Assembly: GCA_033721235.1 (NCBI GenBank)
Contig: JAWWAY010000009.1
Location: 72,925-136,924, forward strand
Length of the DNA: 64,000 nucleotides
Direction: 5' to 3'
Source: UBA5078 sp033721235
GTDB taxonomy: Bacteria; Pseudomonadota; Gammaproteobacteria; Pseudomonadales; Pseudohongiellaceae
In this document: piece by piece, positions 35,236-43,847 of the stretch
Layout: each line of letters opens with the position of its first letter
Numbering within the stretch: the first letter of the stretch is position 1
Notes under the pieces: model-generated
What the model was told of the DNA's origin: nothing
Databases searched by the model: none
The model's input: only the letters and a program-made list of their open reading frames with translations
Translations under genes and position numbers: made by a program

Positions 35236-36579
35236 CTACTTCGCTCGCTCCAACGACATATCGACGCTGTCTATGTGCAGGCTAGGTTGCCCGCTAAAAT
35301 TGTTTTCTATTAGCTTAGGGTCAGCTAAGGCATCAATCGAAAAGGGTAGGTTGTGGCAAGTCATGCACACTGGCCTGAGCATTTTTTCATTCGGCCTCAG
35401 CGTGTCATTTTGATTGTGTTGCACAAGGATTCGTGACACGCCAAACGTGCTCACCTCTATACGGGGCATATGGCACGTTGCACAACTAACCGCATTCAAC
35501 TGATCTCTCATTCCACGCTCCACTTCCTCCCAGAGCATCCCATGGGGAGACGAGCGGAACGAGCTACTGTGAGTATCGTCGTGACAAGTTAAGCACGCGC
35601 TCACAGCCGCCTTGGTCACATCAACTGAATGGGGGTCGTGGCAGGTACTACATCCTAAAGGCGAGTCTAAACTATCTGTTTTAAAGGCTAAGTTGCCGTG
35701 TGCTTCCACGGATTGCCGAGGCGTCATGGGCGAAAGCTGCTGTGCTAGACGCATACCGTGTTTACCCCCTAAGAAGGTCTTGGCCTCATCGGCATGACAG
35801 TCTTCACATGTTTCTAGGGCAGGCTTATCAACCCAGTTTTGGGCATCACCGTGACAATTTGAGCAAGTAATATTGCTAGTGCTGTGAGCTGACCCACTCC
35901 AATCATGTTCGATTGTTTGAGTATCGACACTCAAATGCTCGACGCTGGTCGATCCTTCACCAGCCTCAGGCACTTCCAAACCAATACTGGCCATATACGC
36001 AACGATATCGCTATCGGGCAAACGCGCGTCCATATCAACCCAGCGACCCAAGGCATTATCAACCAGAAAGTCTTCGTAAATAGCACGATTGTCGTGGTAG
36101 TTATGGCAGCCAGCAGAGGAGCAAGTTTCAAAGGCCATCCCTTCATGAGAGGGTCTCTCTTGCGCTATATCCTCGTGACAATGGAAGCAATAGTCATTGG
36201 GCACCGTTACTCCCATCGCATGAGTCAACTCTTTGTTGTGCTCTGTGTGGCAGGTAATACAAAGTCTGGCATCCAGCTTAGCCAAAGTGTCGGCATTACG
36301 CGGGTCAGTAAACTTGGAGCGCGGATGTGAATCTTGAGCGATATCGAGTTCCTCTTTGTGGCAACTGACGCAAGCATCTTGCAGCACCTGGGCACCACCA
36401 AACGGTTCGAGATGACATACAGAACACTGCATTTCTATTTGATAATGGCCATGAGTGGTCTCACCGATTAAGAAGTCAGGCTTCTGCTCGTCTACTAATA
36501 ACTGCTTAGACAGATAGCCGCTGAGCAAAACCGCTAGTAGCAACCAGACAAGCCATAGAATTCTCTTATTTGTTAACAC
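35236..36579 (-). CDS. Membrane-anchored undecahaem cytochrome c
   Basis: 447 residues. An N-terminal signal anchor (about 7-28) is followed by ten CX2CH haem sites (starting at 52, 70, 107, 131, 239, 258, 310, 329, 366 and 405) and one CX4CH site, CSSAGCH (153-159). That is eleven haems in one periplasmic chain. Many extra His residues could be distal ligands. A haem-free stretch of about 80 residues (160-238) may separate two modules, five haems and six haems. I do not recognise a catalytic haem motif (no CX2CK), so it looks like an electron-transfer protein. It starts 14 bases after the stop of the NADH oxidoreductase gene. Confidence 0.88.
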   Translation of the reverse strand: MLTNKRILWLVWLLLAVLLSGYLSKQLLVDEQKPDFLIGETTHGHYQIEMQCSVCHLEPFGGAQVLQDACVSCHKEELDIAQDSHPRSKFTDPRNADTLAKLDARLCITCHTEHNKELTHAMGVTVPNDYCFHCHEDIAQERPSHEGMAFETCSSAGCHNYHDNRAIYEDFLVDNALGRWVDMDARLPDSDIVAYMASIGLEVPEAGEGSTSVEHLSVDTQTIEHDWSGSAHSTSNITCSNCHGDAQNWVDKPALETCEDCHADEAKTFLGGKHGMRLAQQLSPMTPRQSVEAHGNLAFKTDSLDSPLGCSTCHDPHSVDVTKAAVSACLTCHDDTHSSSFRSSPHGMLWEEVERGMRDQLNAVSCATCHMPRIEVSTFGVSRILVQHNQNDTLRPNEKMLRPVCMTCHNLPFSIDALADPKLIENNFSGQPSLHIDSVDMSLERAK

Positions 36580-36593
36580 TCACAACCTCAAGA

Positions 36594-38576
36594 CTAAAAG
36601 TAGTAGACCGATGCAATATGGAAACCCAGTAGAATTGGAAACGGCCAGAAGGTGACAATATGTCCTAGCACCAGTGCTCGCTTAGCACTCTTTACCTGAA
36701 CACTGCTCCACTTTCCTTCCATCGCCGCCATCAATGCCGAACCAAAGCCAACAAGTGCGATCAACAGAAAGTCGACTATCAACCAACGATTAAGACCACT
36801 ACCTAGTGATATGCCTGTATGCACAATAAGCACAGACAACGCTAAACCCGTCAGTAACACATGGGCGTTTCGCCAGACGTCGAAAGAGAGAAGCTTTACC
36901 CACGAGAAGCGTTTACGAACAGAAACCAGCAAGCTAATGGTGGTAAGGCCTAACATAGTGAATCCGCTGACTTGGCGCGCGAAGGTTTCTGTCCAAAGCC
37001 AGTCCAAGCCAGGGTTCTGCACCGATTCGCTAAGAGGTAAGGCAGGTGCGAGGAGCAAAATTGATAATAGCATCGCGCACATAATGGCCAGGCTCATCAG
37101 ACCTTTCTTTACCGGCTGAAGTTCGACAGGCTGATCAAGCGCCTGTGCTGCTAAGGGCTTACAGCTGCCGCAAACCGTACCTACTCCTAGCTCACTGCTA
37201 AGCGTTTCAACAGTGGCTGGAGCCAGAGCGCAACAAGCGCGAATATCTCCCAAACTAACCTGTCGACAATTACAAATGATGGTCGCATCAGGCATACCCG
37301 CCAGAGACTGTTTCGCATCAGCAAAGAGTTGCCCTTTAGAGATAAATCTAAGTTTTTGCCATGGCCATAGACGAGCATTGCGGGCAAGCGCATCCTGCAC
37401 AGCCTTCACTTCGTTCCATGGGCCTACTGCAACAGCGCCAACGATACGGTTGTTATTGAGAAAAATTCGGCGATAGCACTCATCGCTCTTGTACTCCCAA
37501 TGCTCATCTCTTTGTCCTGCATACTCCTGCGCCACCTTGCCCATGGAGAATACTTTTAAGCCCAGTACTTTCAGCTCCGTTACCAGTGTAGAGCCCTTGT
37601 ACTGACGCGTATCGCCCATTAGGCTGGCCGCCAGTATTGACGCTTGCTCCAAGCCTGGAGCGACAAGACCAAAAACCTGGCCTTGGTAGTCTGCGCACTC
37701 ACCTATGGCATAGACGCTATCAGCGCTGGTTCGCAAATTGTCATCAATCTGAATGCCTTGGCGGATCTTGATCTTGGCATCTAAGGCTATTTCAGTATTA
37801 GGGCTTATGCCCGTGGCGAAAATCAGCGTGTCGCAATCAATCAGGCTGCCGTCGCTAAGCAACAAGCTTTGCACGGCAGTAGCGCCACGAATCTTCTTTA
37901 CTCGAACATTCAGTTTAAATTTTATTCCTTCGGCTTCGGCAAAGGACTGAATTCTTCTTGATGCTTCCTCATCCAACTGACGATTCATCAGCCCCGGAGT
38001 ATGCTGAATCACGGTCACATCAGTGGAGTAGCGACACATCGCCTTCGCTGTTTCCAAACCCAGCAGACCGCCGCCCACTACGACTGTGTGTCTGCTCCGA
38101 GTAAGGCGAGCGAATAGACTCTCGGAATCCTTTATATCTCGGAATCGATAGATCCTGTCGAGCTCATTGCCAGGAATATTAGGAATATGGGGTCTAGAAC
38201 CGGTGGCAAGTACCAGATGTGTGTATTCATAAGTTTCGCCATACTGATCAACTACCGTCTTAGTGTCGGTTTGAATTTCAACAACACGACATCGACGCTT
38301 TTGCACTACTGACGCTTCAGTGGTCAAAGGGTTTTGTAGCTGAGCAAAGCTTATCTCTCTATTAAGAAACGCTGATAACTGAACCCTGTTATAGGGTGGA
38401 CTCTCCTCTTCTCCGAAGATAATAAGCTCACCATCCCATCCTAAATGGAACAGTTGATTCACAAAATGAACACCCACGGGCCCGTTGCCAACAACGATAA
38501 TTCGCTTAAGGGAAGAGTCTTTTCTCACTTCGTTGTGCTGATCGAAGCGATGAGTAGGTTGTACAGCTACTGACAT
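36594..38576 (-). CDS. NirB-like NADH oxidoreductase fused to Bfd [2Fe-2S] and bis-haem b membrane domains
   Basis: 660 residues from ATG 38576. Residues 25-400: pyridine-nucleotide flavoprotein like the N-terminal part of NirB, with FAD motif VGNGPVGVHF, LATGSRP, NAD motif VVGGGLLGLE, and YAIGECADY. About 435-475: Bfd-like [2Fe-2S] domain with Cys435, 437, 469 and 472. About 490-660: five TM helices. TM3 has His572 and His586, TM5 has His639 and His653, both H-x13-H, the pattern that binds two stacked haems b in NOX/ferric reductase-type proteins. Positive loops (VRKRF; KSAKR) put the soluble part in the cytoplasm. The sirohaem domain of NirB is absent. The frame is open to 38612. First gene of the operon. 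Confidence 0.85.
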   Translation of the reverse strand: MSVAVQPTHRFDQHNEVRKDSSLKRIIVVGNGPVGVHFVNQLFHLGWDGELIIFGEEESPPYNRVQLSAFLNREISFAQLQNPLTTEASVVQKRRCRVVEIQTDTKTVVDQYGETYEYTHLVLATGSRPHIPNIPGNELDRIYRFRDIKDSESLFARLTRSRHTVVVGGGLLGLETAKAMCRYSTDVTVIQHTPGLMNRQLDEEASRRIQSFAEAEGIKFKLNVRVKKIRGATAVQSLLLSDGSLIDCDTLIFATGISPNTEIALDAKIKIRQGIQIDDNLRTSADSVYAIGECADYQGQVFGLVAPGLEQASILAASLMGDTRQYKGSTLVTELKVLGLKVFSMGKVAQEYAGQRDEHWEYKSDECYRRIFLNNNRIVGAVAVGPWNEVKAVQDALARNARLWPWQKLRFISKGQLFADAKQSLAGMPDATIICNCRQVSLGDIRACCALAPATVETLSSELGVGTVCGSCKPLAAQALDQPVELQPVKKGLMSLAIMCAMLLSILLLAPALPLSESVQNPGLDWLWTETFARQVSGFTMLGLTTISLLVSVRKRFSWVKLLSFDVWRNAHVLLTGLALSVLIVHTGISLGSGLNRWLIVDFLLIALVGFGSALMAAMEGKWSSVQVKSAKRALVLGHIVTFWPFPILLGFHIASVYYF

Positions 38577-38583
38577 TATTTTT

Positions 38584-38627
38584 CCAAAAAAAAGGGCACC
38601 CACTGCTAGCATGCAGTAGGCGCCCTT
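38584..38627 (-). terminator. Leader terminator (candidate attenuator) before the redox operon
   Basis: Minus-strand RNA can form a 15-bp stem (38613-38627 with 38592-38606) around a 6-base loop (AUGCUA), followed by eight U residues. The stem has two G-U pairs on this strand; on the other strand the same positions are A-C mismatches, so it is built as minus-strand RNA. The U-run ends about eight bases before ATG 38576, leaving GGA as the only RBS-like sequence. An intrinsic terminator here must be read through or opened for the operon to be expressed. Confidence 0.75.
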
Positions 38628-38927
38628 GCCTGTTTTTCAAGTTTGACTGTGATAGACGATGCCAAAACAGAGCAACGCCTAAACTGAATTTGCATAATTC
38701 GAGCCAAGTACGGAAAACCCGCAAAAACAATGTATTATTAATACCTCATTTAATTTTTAGCGGTTTTTACGCGTCTTTATTACGCAAAAAAAGTGCACAA
38801 GCACCATTTTGGACACCAAATGGGTTCTGCCCGACGGAAACAACGAAAAGGGAATGCGAGTGTTAAGAAGGGATATTGAGAGGGCTTCAGCCCTATGCAT
38901 GGTGCCGAGAGAATAATCTAGCGGGTA
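38628..38927 (-). promoter_or_regulatory. Upstream region and presumed 5' leader of the redox operon
   Basis: About 300 bases without a gene. It is AT-rich in the middle, with a plausible -10 element in TATTAATAATAC (around 38726-38745 on the minus strand). Small hairpins include TTTGG-TGT-CCAAA (38808-38820) and GTGC-TTGT-GCAC. Another, AGGGC-TTCA-GCCCT (38881-38894), lies after the GNAT stop and may be its terminator. I could not find a second hexaloop hairpin of the ANTAR-target type, nor a clear Fnr, CRP or sigma-54 site. Confidence 0.4.
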
Positions 38928-39410
38928 TTAAATCGGCTTTTCCCAAAAAAGTGCCTGCCCCGTTTTGGAATCTAACTCATAAGCACCAAAACCGAACCCT
39001 CTATAGACTTTTTGCGCCGTTTTGTTCCCTGACAGCACTTCGAGGGTCAGCTTACAACAGGATTGCTCGCGCGCCTCCTGCTCTATGGACTCTAGCAAGC
39101 ACCGGGCAACTCCTCGTCCGCGATATTCAGGCAATACGGCGAAATCGTGAATATTCAATACGGGTTTACAGGCGAAGCTGGAAAAGTTCTGAAAACAGTT
39201 AGCCAAACCTACGGGCTTGGCATCCACATAGGCGATAAAACTGAGAGCATCAGCCCTTTCGCTTAAGCAGCGAATTAAATTGCTCTTGGTGTAAGAGCTG
39301 AGTGCTACTCCCCCACCCATAGGGTCCAAGGCATAGGCGTTTAGAAGAAAGATGAGATCTGCCCCTTGATCGGGGCAGTCGTAATTGACTCGTTTTATTT
39401 CGATTGTCAT
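38928..39410 (-). CDS. GNAT-family N-acetyltransferase
   Basis: 160 residues. IHDFAVLPEYRGRGVARCLLESIE is the acetyl-CoA binding motif A, with RGRGVA; NKTAQKVYRGFGF is motif B. N-terminal SYTKSNLIRCL resembles the GNAT subgroup acting on small amines or amino acids, but the substrate is unknown. Separated from the upstream secreted NHL gene by a strong hairpin, and upstream of the redox operon on the same strand. Confidence 0.88.
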   Translation of the reverse strand: MTIEIKRVNYDCPDQGADLIFLLNAYALDPMGGGVALSSYTKSNLIRCLSERADALSFIAYVDAKPVGLANCFQNFSSFACKPVLNIHDFAVLPEYRGRGVARCLLESIEQEAREQSCCKLTLEVLSGNKTAQKVYRGFGFGAYELDSKTGQALFWEKPI

Positions 39411-39420
39411 ATAACAAAGC

Positions 39421-39455
39421 CCCAGCGCCTAGCCGAAATACAGCTAGGCGCTGGG
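39421..39455 (-). terminator. Terminator after the NHL-repeat gene
   Basis: Perfect 13-bp stem CCCAGCGCCTAGC / GCTAGGCGCTGGG with a 9-base loop, ten bases after the NHL gene stop. On the minus strand it is followed by GCTTTGTTAT, a weak U-rich tail. Confidence 0.7.
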
Positions 39456-39465
39456 ACACCGTTCA

Positions 39466-40623
39466 TCAATCGATCAGTCGTGGGATGAATTTTGTGACGC
39501 CCTGTATGGGGCCAACTTCACCAGCGTAGATATTGCCATCCACATCAATGGTCACACCTTCACCCATAGAGCCGAAGCCACCCATGCCCGAAGGACGCTC
39601 AGAGACGTGCTCTGGAATGAAGTATTTCACTTCACCCGTGCGGGCATCACCAATACGAAGCCCCTTACGCCAGCCTGGGTTGTAGTTGCTATCGGACTCA
39701 GAGTCGATCGCCAACAAGGTATCGTCATCGTCAATGAACAGACCACTAATGCGGCTAAACTGGTACCAAGTATCTAAGTGGTTTCCATCTTGGTCAAAGA
39801 TCTGTATGCGACGATTACCCCGGTCGGCAACAAATAGACGGCCTTGAGAGTCGAAGGCCAAGGAGTGAGGAGAGCGCATTTGACCATCCTCATAGCCCCA
39901 CTCACCAAAACTCATAATAAATGTGCCATCTGGCGCAAATTTAGAAATACGACTTATCGCCGTTGGGCCTGGCTCGTCACGGAACTGTGCACCATGCGAC
40001 TCTGCTACAAAAATGCTGCCATCCGGGGCTATTACCACATCATTCGGGTCAGTAAATGCCTCTGGAGGGTTACCGGTTTTACCCGGAGTACCAAGAGTCA
40101 TAAGCAGCTCGCCACTTGGACTGAATTTCAACACAGCATTACCGATATTGGCATTCGCTGGATCGGCTTCGATTTCACGAGCGTTTGCCACTCGAGCATC
40201 GACAATCCATACATTACCCTCGGCATCCACATCCATCCCATGAGGCCATAGAATGAGACCAGCACCAAAGCTAGTAAGCACATTGCCGTCGGAATCCAAT
40301 TTCACCACTGGGTCGAGATCAGAACTAGCACAAGAATTAGCGCCACAACGATCACCTATCCACACACTCTTGCCGTCGATATCAATATTGATGGCACTGA
40401 TCGATCCCCATTGACGACCTTCTGGCGGATTACTCCAGTCTCTAACTGTTTCATAAGGGTTAGGAAGATAGTTAACAGGGGGAACATCCGCGTGCTCTGC
40501 TGGCCCGGTTGCCCCAGGTTGAGCCAGTGTAAGGCTCGGTAACGCAGCCAAGCCAAGAGCAGCCATGGAGCTTAAGAGCTTCGCTCGCAATGTGACTGCC
40601 TGGTATTTACTAGTTGTTTTCAT
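39466..40623 (-). CDS. Secreted NHL-repeat beta-propeller protein
   Basis: 385 residues. Signal peptide (about 1-34, ending SLTLAQPG). The rest is a six-bladed propeller of NHL type with repeated units such as WPHGMDVDAEGNVWIVDAR, PNDVVIAPDGSIFVAES, PHSLAFDSQGRLFVADRGNRRIQIFDQ and GVTIDVDGNIYAGE. Similar to peptidyl-alpha-hydroxyglycine amidating lyase-like and SMP-30-like propellers, but the zinc and calcium ligands cannot be confirmed by eye. One Cys pair (CGANSC) may form a disulfide. Function unknown. Confidence 0.85.
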   Translation of the reverse strand: MKTTSKYQAVTLRAKLLSSMAALGLAALPSLTLAQPGATGPAEHADVPPVNYLPNPYETVRDWSNPPEGRQWGSISAINIDIDGKSVWIGDRCGANSCASSDLDPVVKLDSDGNVLTSFGAGLILWPHGMDVDAEGNVWIVDARVANAREIEADPANANIGNAVLKFSPSGELLMTLGTPGKTGNPPEAFTDPNDVVIAPDGSIFVAESHGAQFRDEPGPTAISRISKFAPDGTFIMSFGEWGYEDGQMRSPHSLAFDSQGRLFVADRGNRRIQIFDQDGNHLDTWYQFSRISGLFIDDDDTLLAIDSESDSNYNPGWRKGLRIGDARTGEVKYFIPEHVSERPSGMGGFGSMGEGVTIDVDGNIYAGEVGPIQGVTKFIPRLID

Positions 40624-40713
40624 TATTCACCTCATGTTACGAATGACTTTTGTTCTTGCAGTATTTTTGTTCTGCCTTAGCGCGAGAAAACATGCCCCCT
40701 TGCCCAGTTAATG

Positions 40714-41463
40714 TCAACTGCTACGGCTCAGTTCGTATTCACAGATATTGAGCACCGAAGACAGATTTAAAGACTCGATTTGACCACTCCCTGGGATACA
40801 GAACGGGGTTGCATCGAGCGCCTCAAGTTCAGAGACCGGCACACCACGCGCTTCATTACCAAAGACATAGCAATCAGCTTGATGAAAAGCAGGCGAGGTA
40901 ACGGCTTGACCCGCCATATCTAAATAGGCGATGCGCTTATAGCGATCGGGTAAGCTTGGCAGCGGCACGTCTAACTCCAAGGGCACATGAAAAATCGCTC
41001 CCATGCTAGCCCTCACCACCTTCGGGTTGAAAGGGTCTACACTCTCAGGGCTAAGCAAGCAGCTACTGCGAGCAAACCAGGCGATACTTCTTAGAATTGT
41101 TCCCAGGTTTCCTGGGTCCTGAATCTGATAGAAATACATGGCCTTAAGGCTTCGCGCTTTTGCTTCTACTGAGTTCAATTGGGTAATCGCGCTAATGGGC
41201 ACGAGGGCAAAGATGCCCTGTGGGGTCTTGGTATCGCAAATTTGCTCCATTTGCCGCTGGGACAGACTATGAGTGTTAAAGCCCGAGCGAAAGTCCGCGA
41301 ACTTTTCAGTCACATAGAGCTGACTTTGCTGCAATAAGGGGTTCTTCTTGCTCGCTGCTATTAGCTCCAGAACCAGATGCTCCCCTTCAGCTATAAAATA
41401 GCCTAGCTGGTTACGGTATTTCTTCTGCTTCAGCTTCTTTAGTTCATCAATGCTCAAGTTCAT
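40714..41463 (-). CDS. TrmH/SpoU-family RNA 2'-O-methyltransferase
   Basis: 249 residues. An N-terminal L30e-like substrate domain (KKYRNQLGYFIAEGEHLVLELI) is followed by the SPOUT domain. Motif 1: QDPGNLGTILRSIAWF; motif 2: VFGNEARGVP; motif 3: IPGSGQIESLNLSSVLNI. These place it with the TrmH/RlmB-type methyltransferases. The RNA target cannot be told. Its ATG overlaps the stop of the upstream flavoprotein by four bases. Confidence 0.9.
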   Translation of the reverse strand: MNLSIDELKKLKQKKYRNQLGYFIAEGEHLVLELIAASKKNPLLQQSQLYVTEKFADFRSGFNTHSLSQRQMEQICDTKTPQGIFALVPISAITQLNSVEAKARSLKAMYFYQIQDPGNLGTILRSIAWFARSSCLLSPESVDPFNPKVVRASMGAIFHVPLELDVPLPSLPDRYKRIAYLDMAGQAVTSPAFHQADCYVFGNEARGVPVSELEALDATPFCIPGSGQIESLNLSSVLNICEYELSRSS

Positions 41464-43073
41464 TGTTGCCCCACCATCGCCAATGCCACCGCTTCAGCCA
41501 CTTTTATGCCATCTACGCCTGCGGAGAGAATACCGCCCGCATAACCCGCGCCTTCCCCAGCAGGGTATAGGCCTCTGGTATTAATACTTTGCAAGCTGTC
41601 CCTATCGCGTCGAATTCGAATGGGAGAGGAGGTTCTCGTCTCCACTCCCGTGAGAATTGCATCGTCCCTATCAAAGCCTTTTATCTGCTTGCCGAAAGCA
41701 GGTAGGGCCTCGCGCATGGCCTCAATAGCATAATCGGGCAAAGCCGAGGCAAGATCACCGAGACGAATGCCGGGCTTATAGGATGGCTCCACCTCTCCCA
41801 GACTAGTGGAAGCCTCGGCGCGTATGAAGTCACCCACCAATTGAGCTGGAGCGCTATAGTCCTTGCCTCCCAATACATAGGCATTAGCCTCTAGCGCCTC
41901 CTGTAGGTCTATTCCCGCTAATGGAGAACCAGGAAAGTCCTCCTCAGGGTGAATACCCACCACGATACCGGCGTTGGCATTACGCTCATTGCGCGAATAC
42001 TGGCTCATCCCATTAGTGACCACTCGCTCACTCTCGGAAGTCGCAGCCACAACGGTGCCACCAGGACACATGCAAAAGCTGTAGACCGCACGGCCATTCT
42101 TAGCGTGATAGACCAGCTTATAATCAGCCGCACCTAGGGCAGGATGTCCGGCGTACTTTCCCAGTCGCGCTTTATCGATAAGTGATTGCGGATGCTCAAT
42201 TCGAAAGCCAATCGCAAAAGGCTTAGCTTCGATATAGACGCCGCTGGCGTGCAAGGCTCTGAAACTATCCCTTGCACTATGCCCCAATGCCAGCACCACA
42301 TGGCGGCTAGCTATGCGCTCGCCATTGGCCAACAGCACGGCTTCAATCTGGCCATTGTTTACCTCAAAATCGCTGACGTGGCTTTCAAAGCGCACTTCTC
42401 CGCCTAGGCGCTTAATCTCTTCGCGCATCTTCGCTACGACGCCCGTTAGTCGGAATGTGCCAATATGAGGCTTATTAACATAGAGTATTTCCTCTGGCGC
42501 TCCAGCCTTCACAAACTCCTCCATCAGTTTGCGACCATAAAACTTTGGATCCTTTATTTGGCTGTAGAGCTTACCGTCTGAGAATAAGCCTGCGCCTCCC
42601 TCACCAAACTGCACATTAGACTCTGTGTTTAGCTCTCTATTGCGCCACAGGGCCCAAGTATCTTTAGTGCGCCTGCGCACGTCTTTTCCGCGCTCCAGCA
42701 CGATAGGCTTAAAGCCCATTTGGGCGAGTATTAAGGCGGCGAACAACCCACAAGGGCCGAAACCAACAATGATGGGTCTTTGCTCCAAATTCTCGGGAGC
42801 CTTTGCCACCGGATAATAATTAATATCGGGTGAAGGGCGAATATGCTTATCGCCGCGCAAACGCTCCAGCAAGGCTGCTTCGGATCGAACGGCAACATCG
42901 AGGATGTAGACAAACTTAATCTGAGCGTTTTTCTTTCTGGCGTCGTAGCTGCGTTTAAATACCCGAAGCTCGAGCAAATCAGCGCTGGAAATGCCTAGCT
43001 TAGTGCATACCTCAGCCTCAAGGGCTTGTTCGCTGTGGTCCAAAGGTAGTGCTAGCTCGGTGATGCGTATCAT
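41460..43073 (-). CDS. FAD-dependent oxidoreductase (COG2509 type)
   Basis: 537 residues. FAD-binding Rossmann motif IIVGFGPCGLFAAL starts near residue 100 after an N-terminal domain of about 90 residues (LGISSADLLELRVFKRSYDARKK), typical of this family. Then NVQFGEGGAGLFSDGKLYSQIKD, GHSARDSF, and C-terminal GLYPAGEGAGYAGGILSAGVDG. The biochemical role of the family is not established. Cotranscribed with the SpoU gene through a four-base overlap. Confidence 0.9.
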   Translation of the reverse strand: MIRITELALPLDHSEQALEAEVCTKLGISSADLLELRVFKRSYDARKKNAQIKFVYILDVAVRSEAALLERLRGDKHIRPSPDINYYPVAKAPENLEQRPIIVGFGPCGLFAALILAQMGFKPIVLERGKDVRRRTKDTWALWRNRELNTESNVQFGEGGAGLFSDGKLYSQIKDPKFYGRKLMEEFVKAGAPEEILYVNKPHIGTFRLTGVVAKMREEIKRLGGEVRFESHVSDFEVNNGQIEAVLLANGERIASRHVVLALGHSARDSFRALHASGVYIEAKPFAIGFRIEHPQSLIDKARLGKYAGHPALGAADYKLVYHAKNGRAVYSFCMCPGGTVVAATSESERVVTNGMSQYSRNERNANAGIVVGIHPEEDFPGSPLAGIDLQEALEANAYVLGGKDYSAPAQLVGDFIRAEASTSLGEVEPSYKPGIRLGDLASALPDYAIEAMREALPAFGKQIKGFDRDDAILTGVETRTSSPIRIRRDRDSLQSINTRGLYPAGEGAGYAGGILSAGVDGIKVAEAVALAMVGQQ

Positions 43074-43226
43074 AGTGTTTCCTGGCCGGTGGCCCCGGCA
43101 GAGGTTTAGTTCGGATATTGTACTGCGCGCCCATGCTCATGTCCCGCGCTAGCGCAATACTGGTTCAGCCTCCTGTGTCCTGTTATCCTTGCCCGCGTTA
43201 AACGGACTCCCCCCTAAGGCAATGTA

Positions 43227-43847
43227 ATGGCTCGATCTAAAAGCAGCAATCGTTGGTTGGAAGAACATGTCAACGACCCCTATGTGAAGAAAGCACAGGT
43301 AGATGGCTACCGCTCTCGGGCTAGCTATAAGCTGCTAGAGCTCATAGAAAAGGATAAGCTTGTTAAACCCAATATGAGGGTAATCGATCTGGGTTCTGCT
43401 CCTGGTGGCTGGTCCCAAGTCGTGGCCCCAATGCTTGGCAAAAAGGGCAAACTAATCGCCTCAGACATTCTGCCCATGGACCCAATCAATGATGTCGAGT
43501 TTATTCAAGGAGACTTCACCGAACAGGAAGTCTTTGATCAGATTATGGCCGCGCTGAGTGATGAGAAAGCAGACTTCATCATGTCGGATATGGCGCCCAA
43601 TATTTCCGGCGTTGATGCGACCGATCAAGCCTCTTCCATGTATCTAGTCGAACTCGCTCTCGACATGGCACGCCACGCTCTAAAACCAACAGGTGGTTTT
43701 GTAGCGAAGGTGTTTCACGGAGAGGGGTACGATGATTACGTGAAGGAGATGCGGGCCTGCTTCGACAAGGTCGTCATTCGCAAGCCTAGCGCATCCAGAG
43801 CTCGTTCAAGAGAAGTCTATGTGGTTGGCAAAGGCTTCAAAGGCTAA
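43227..43847 (+). CDS. rlmE: 23S rRNA (uridine-2552) 2'-O-methyltransferase
   Basis: 206 residues. RrmJ/FtsJ that methylates U2552 of 23S rRNA late in 50S assembly. Seen: YRSRASYKLLELIEKDKL with the first catalytic Lys, DLGSAPGGWSQV (SAM), DMAPNISGVD with the catalytic Asp, and FVAKVFHGEG with the second Lys. The last four bases overlap the convergent DUF3622 gene. The common neighbours yhbY and ftsH are not here. Confidence 0.97.
   Translation: MARSKSSNRWLEEHVNDPYVKKAQVDGYRSRASYKLLELIEKDKLVKPNMRVIDLGSAPGGWSQVVAPMLGKKGKLIASDILPMDPINDVEFIQGDFTEQEVFDQIMAALSDEKADFIMSDMAPNISGVDATDQASSMYLVELALDMARHALKPTGGFVAKVFHGEGYDDYVKEMRACFDKVVIRKPSASRARSREVYVVGKGFKG

Noticed and set aside
36594..38576. Calling this protein NirB (assimilatory nitrite reductase).
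   Set aside because: It has the NADH/FAD and Bfd parts but no sirohaem/[4Fe-4S] domain, and there is no nirD or nasA nearby.
38584..38700. ANTAR (NasT/EutV-type) dual-hexaloop target in the redox operon leader.
   Set aside because: The terminator does have a six-base loop, but it lacks G at position 4 and I found no first hairpin with an A1/G4 hexaloop upstream.
38795..38820. Possible NtrC site: GCACCA-TTT-TGGACA upstream of the redox operon.
   Set aside because: Only the left half matches the GCACCA/TGGTGC consensus, and no GG-N10-GC sigma-54 promoter was found downstream.
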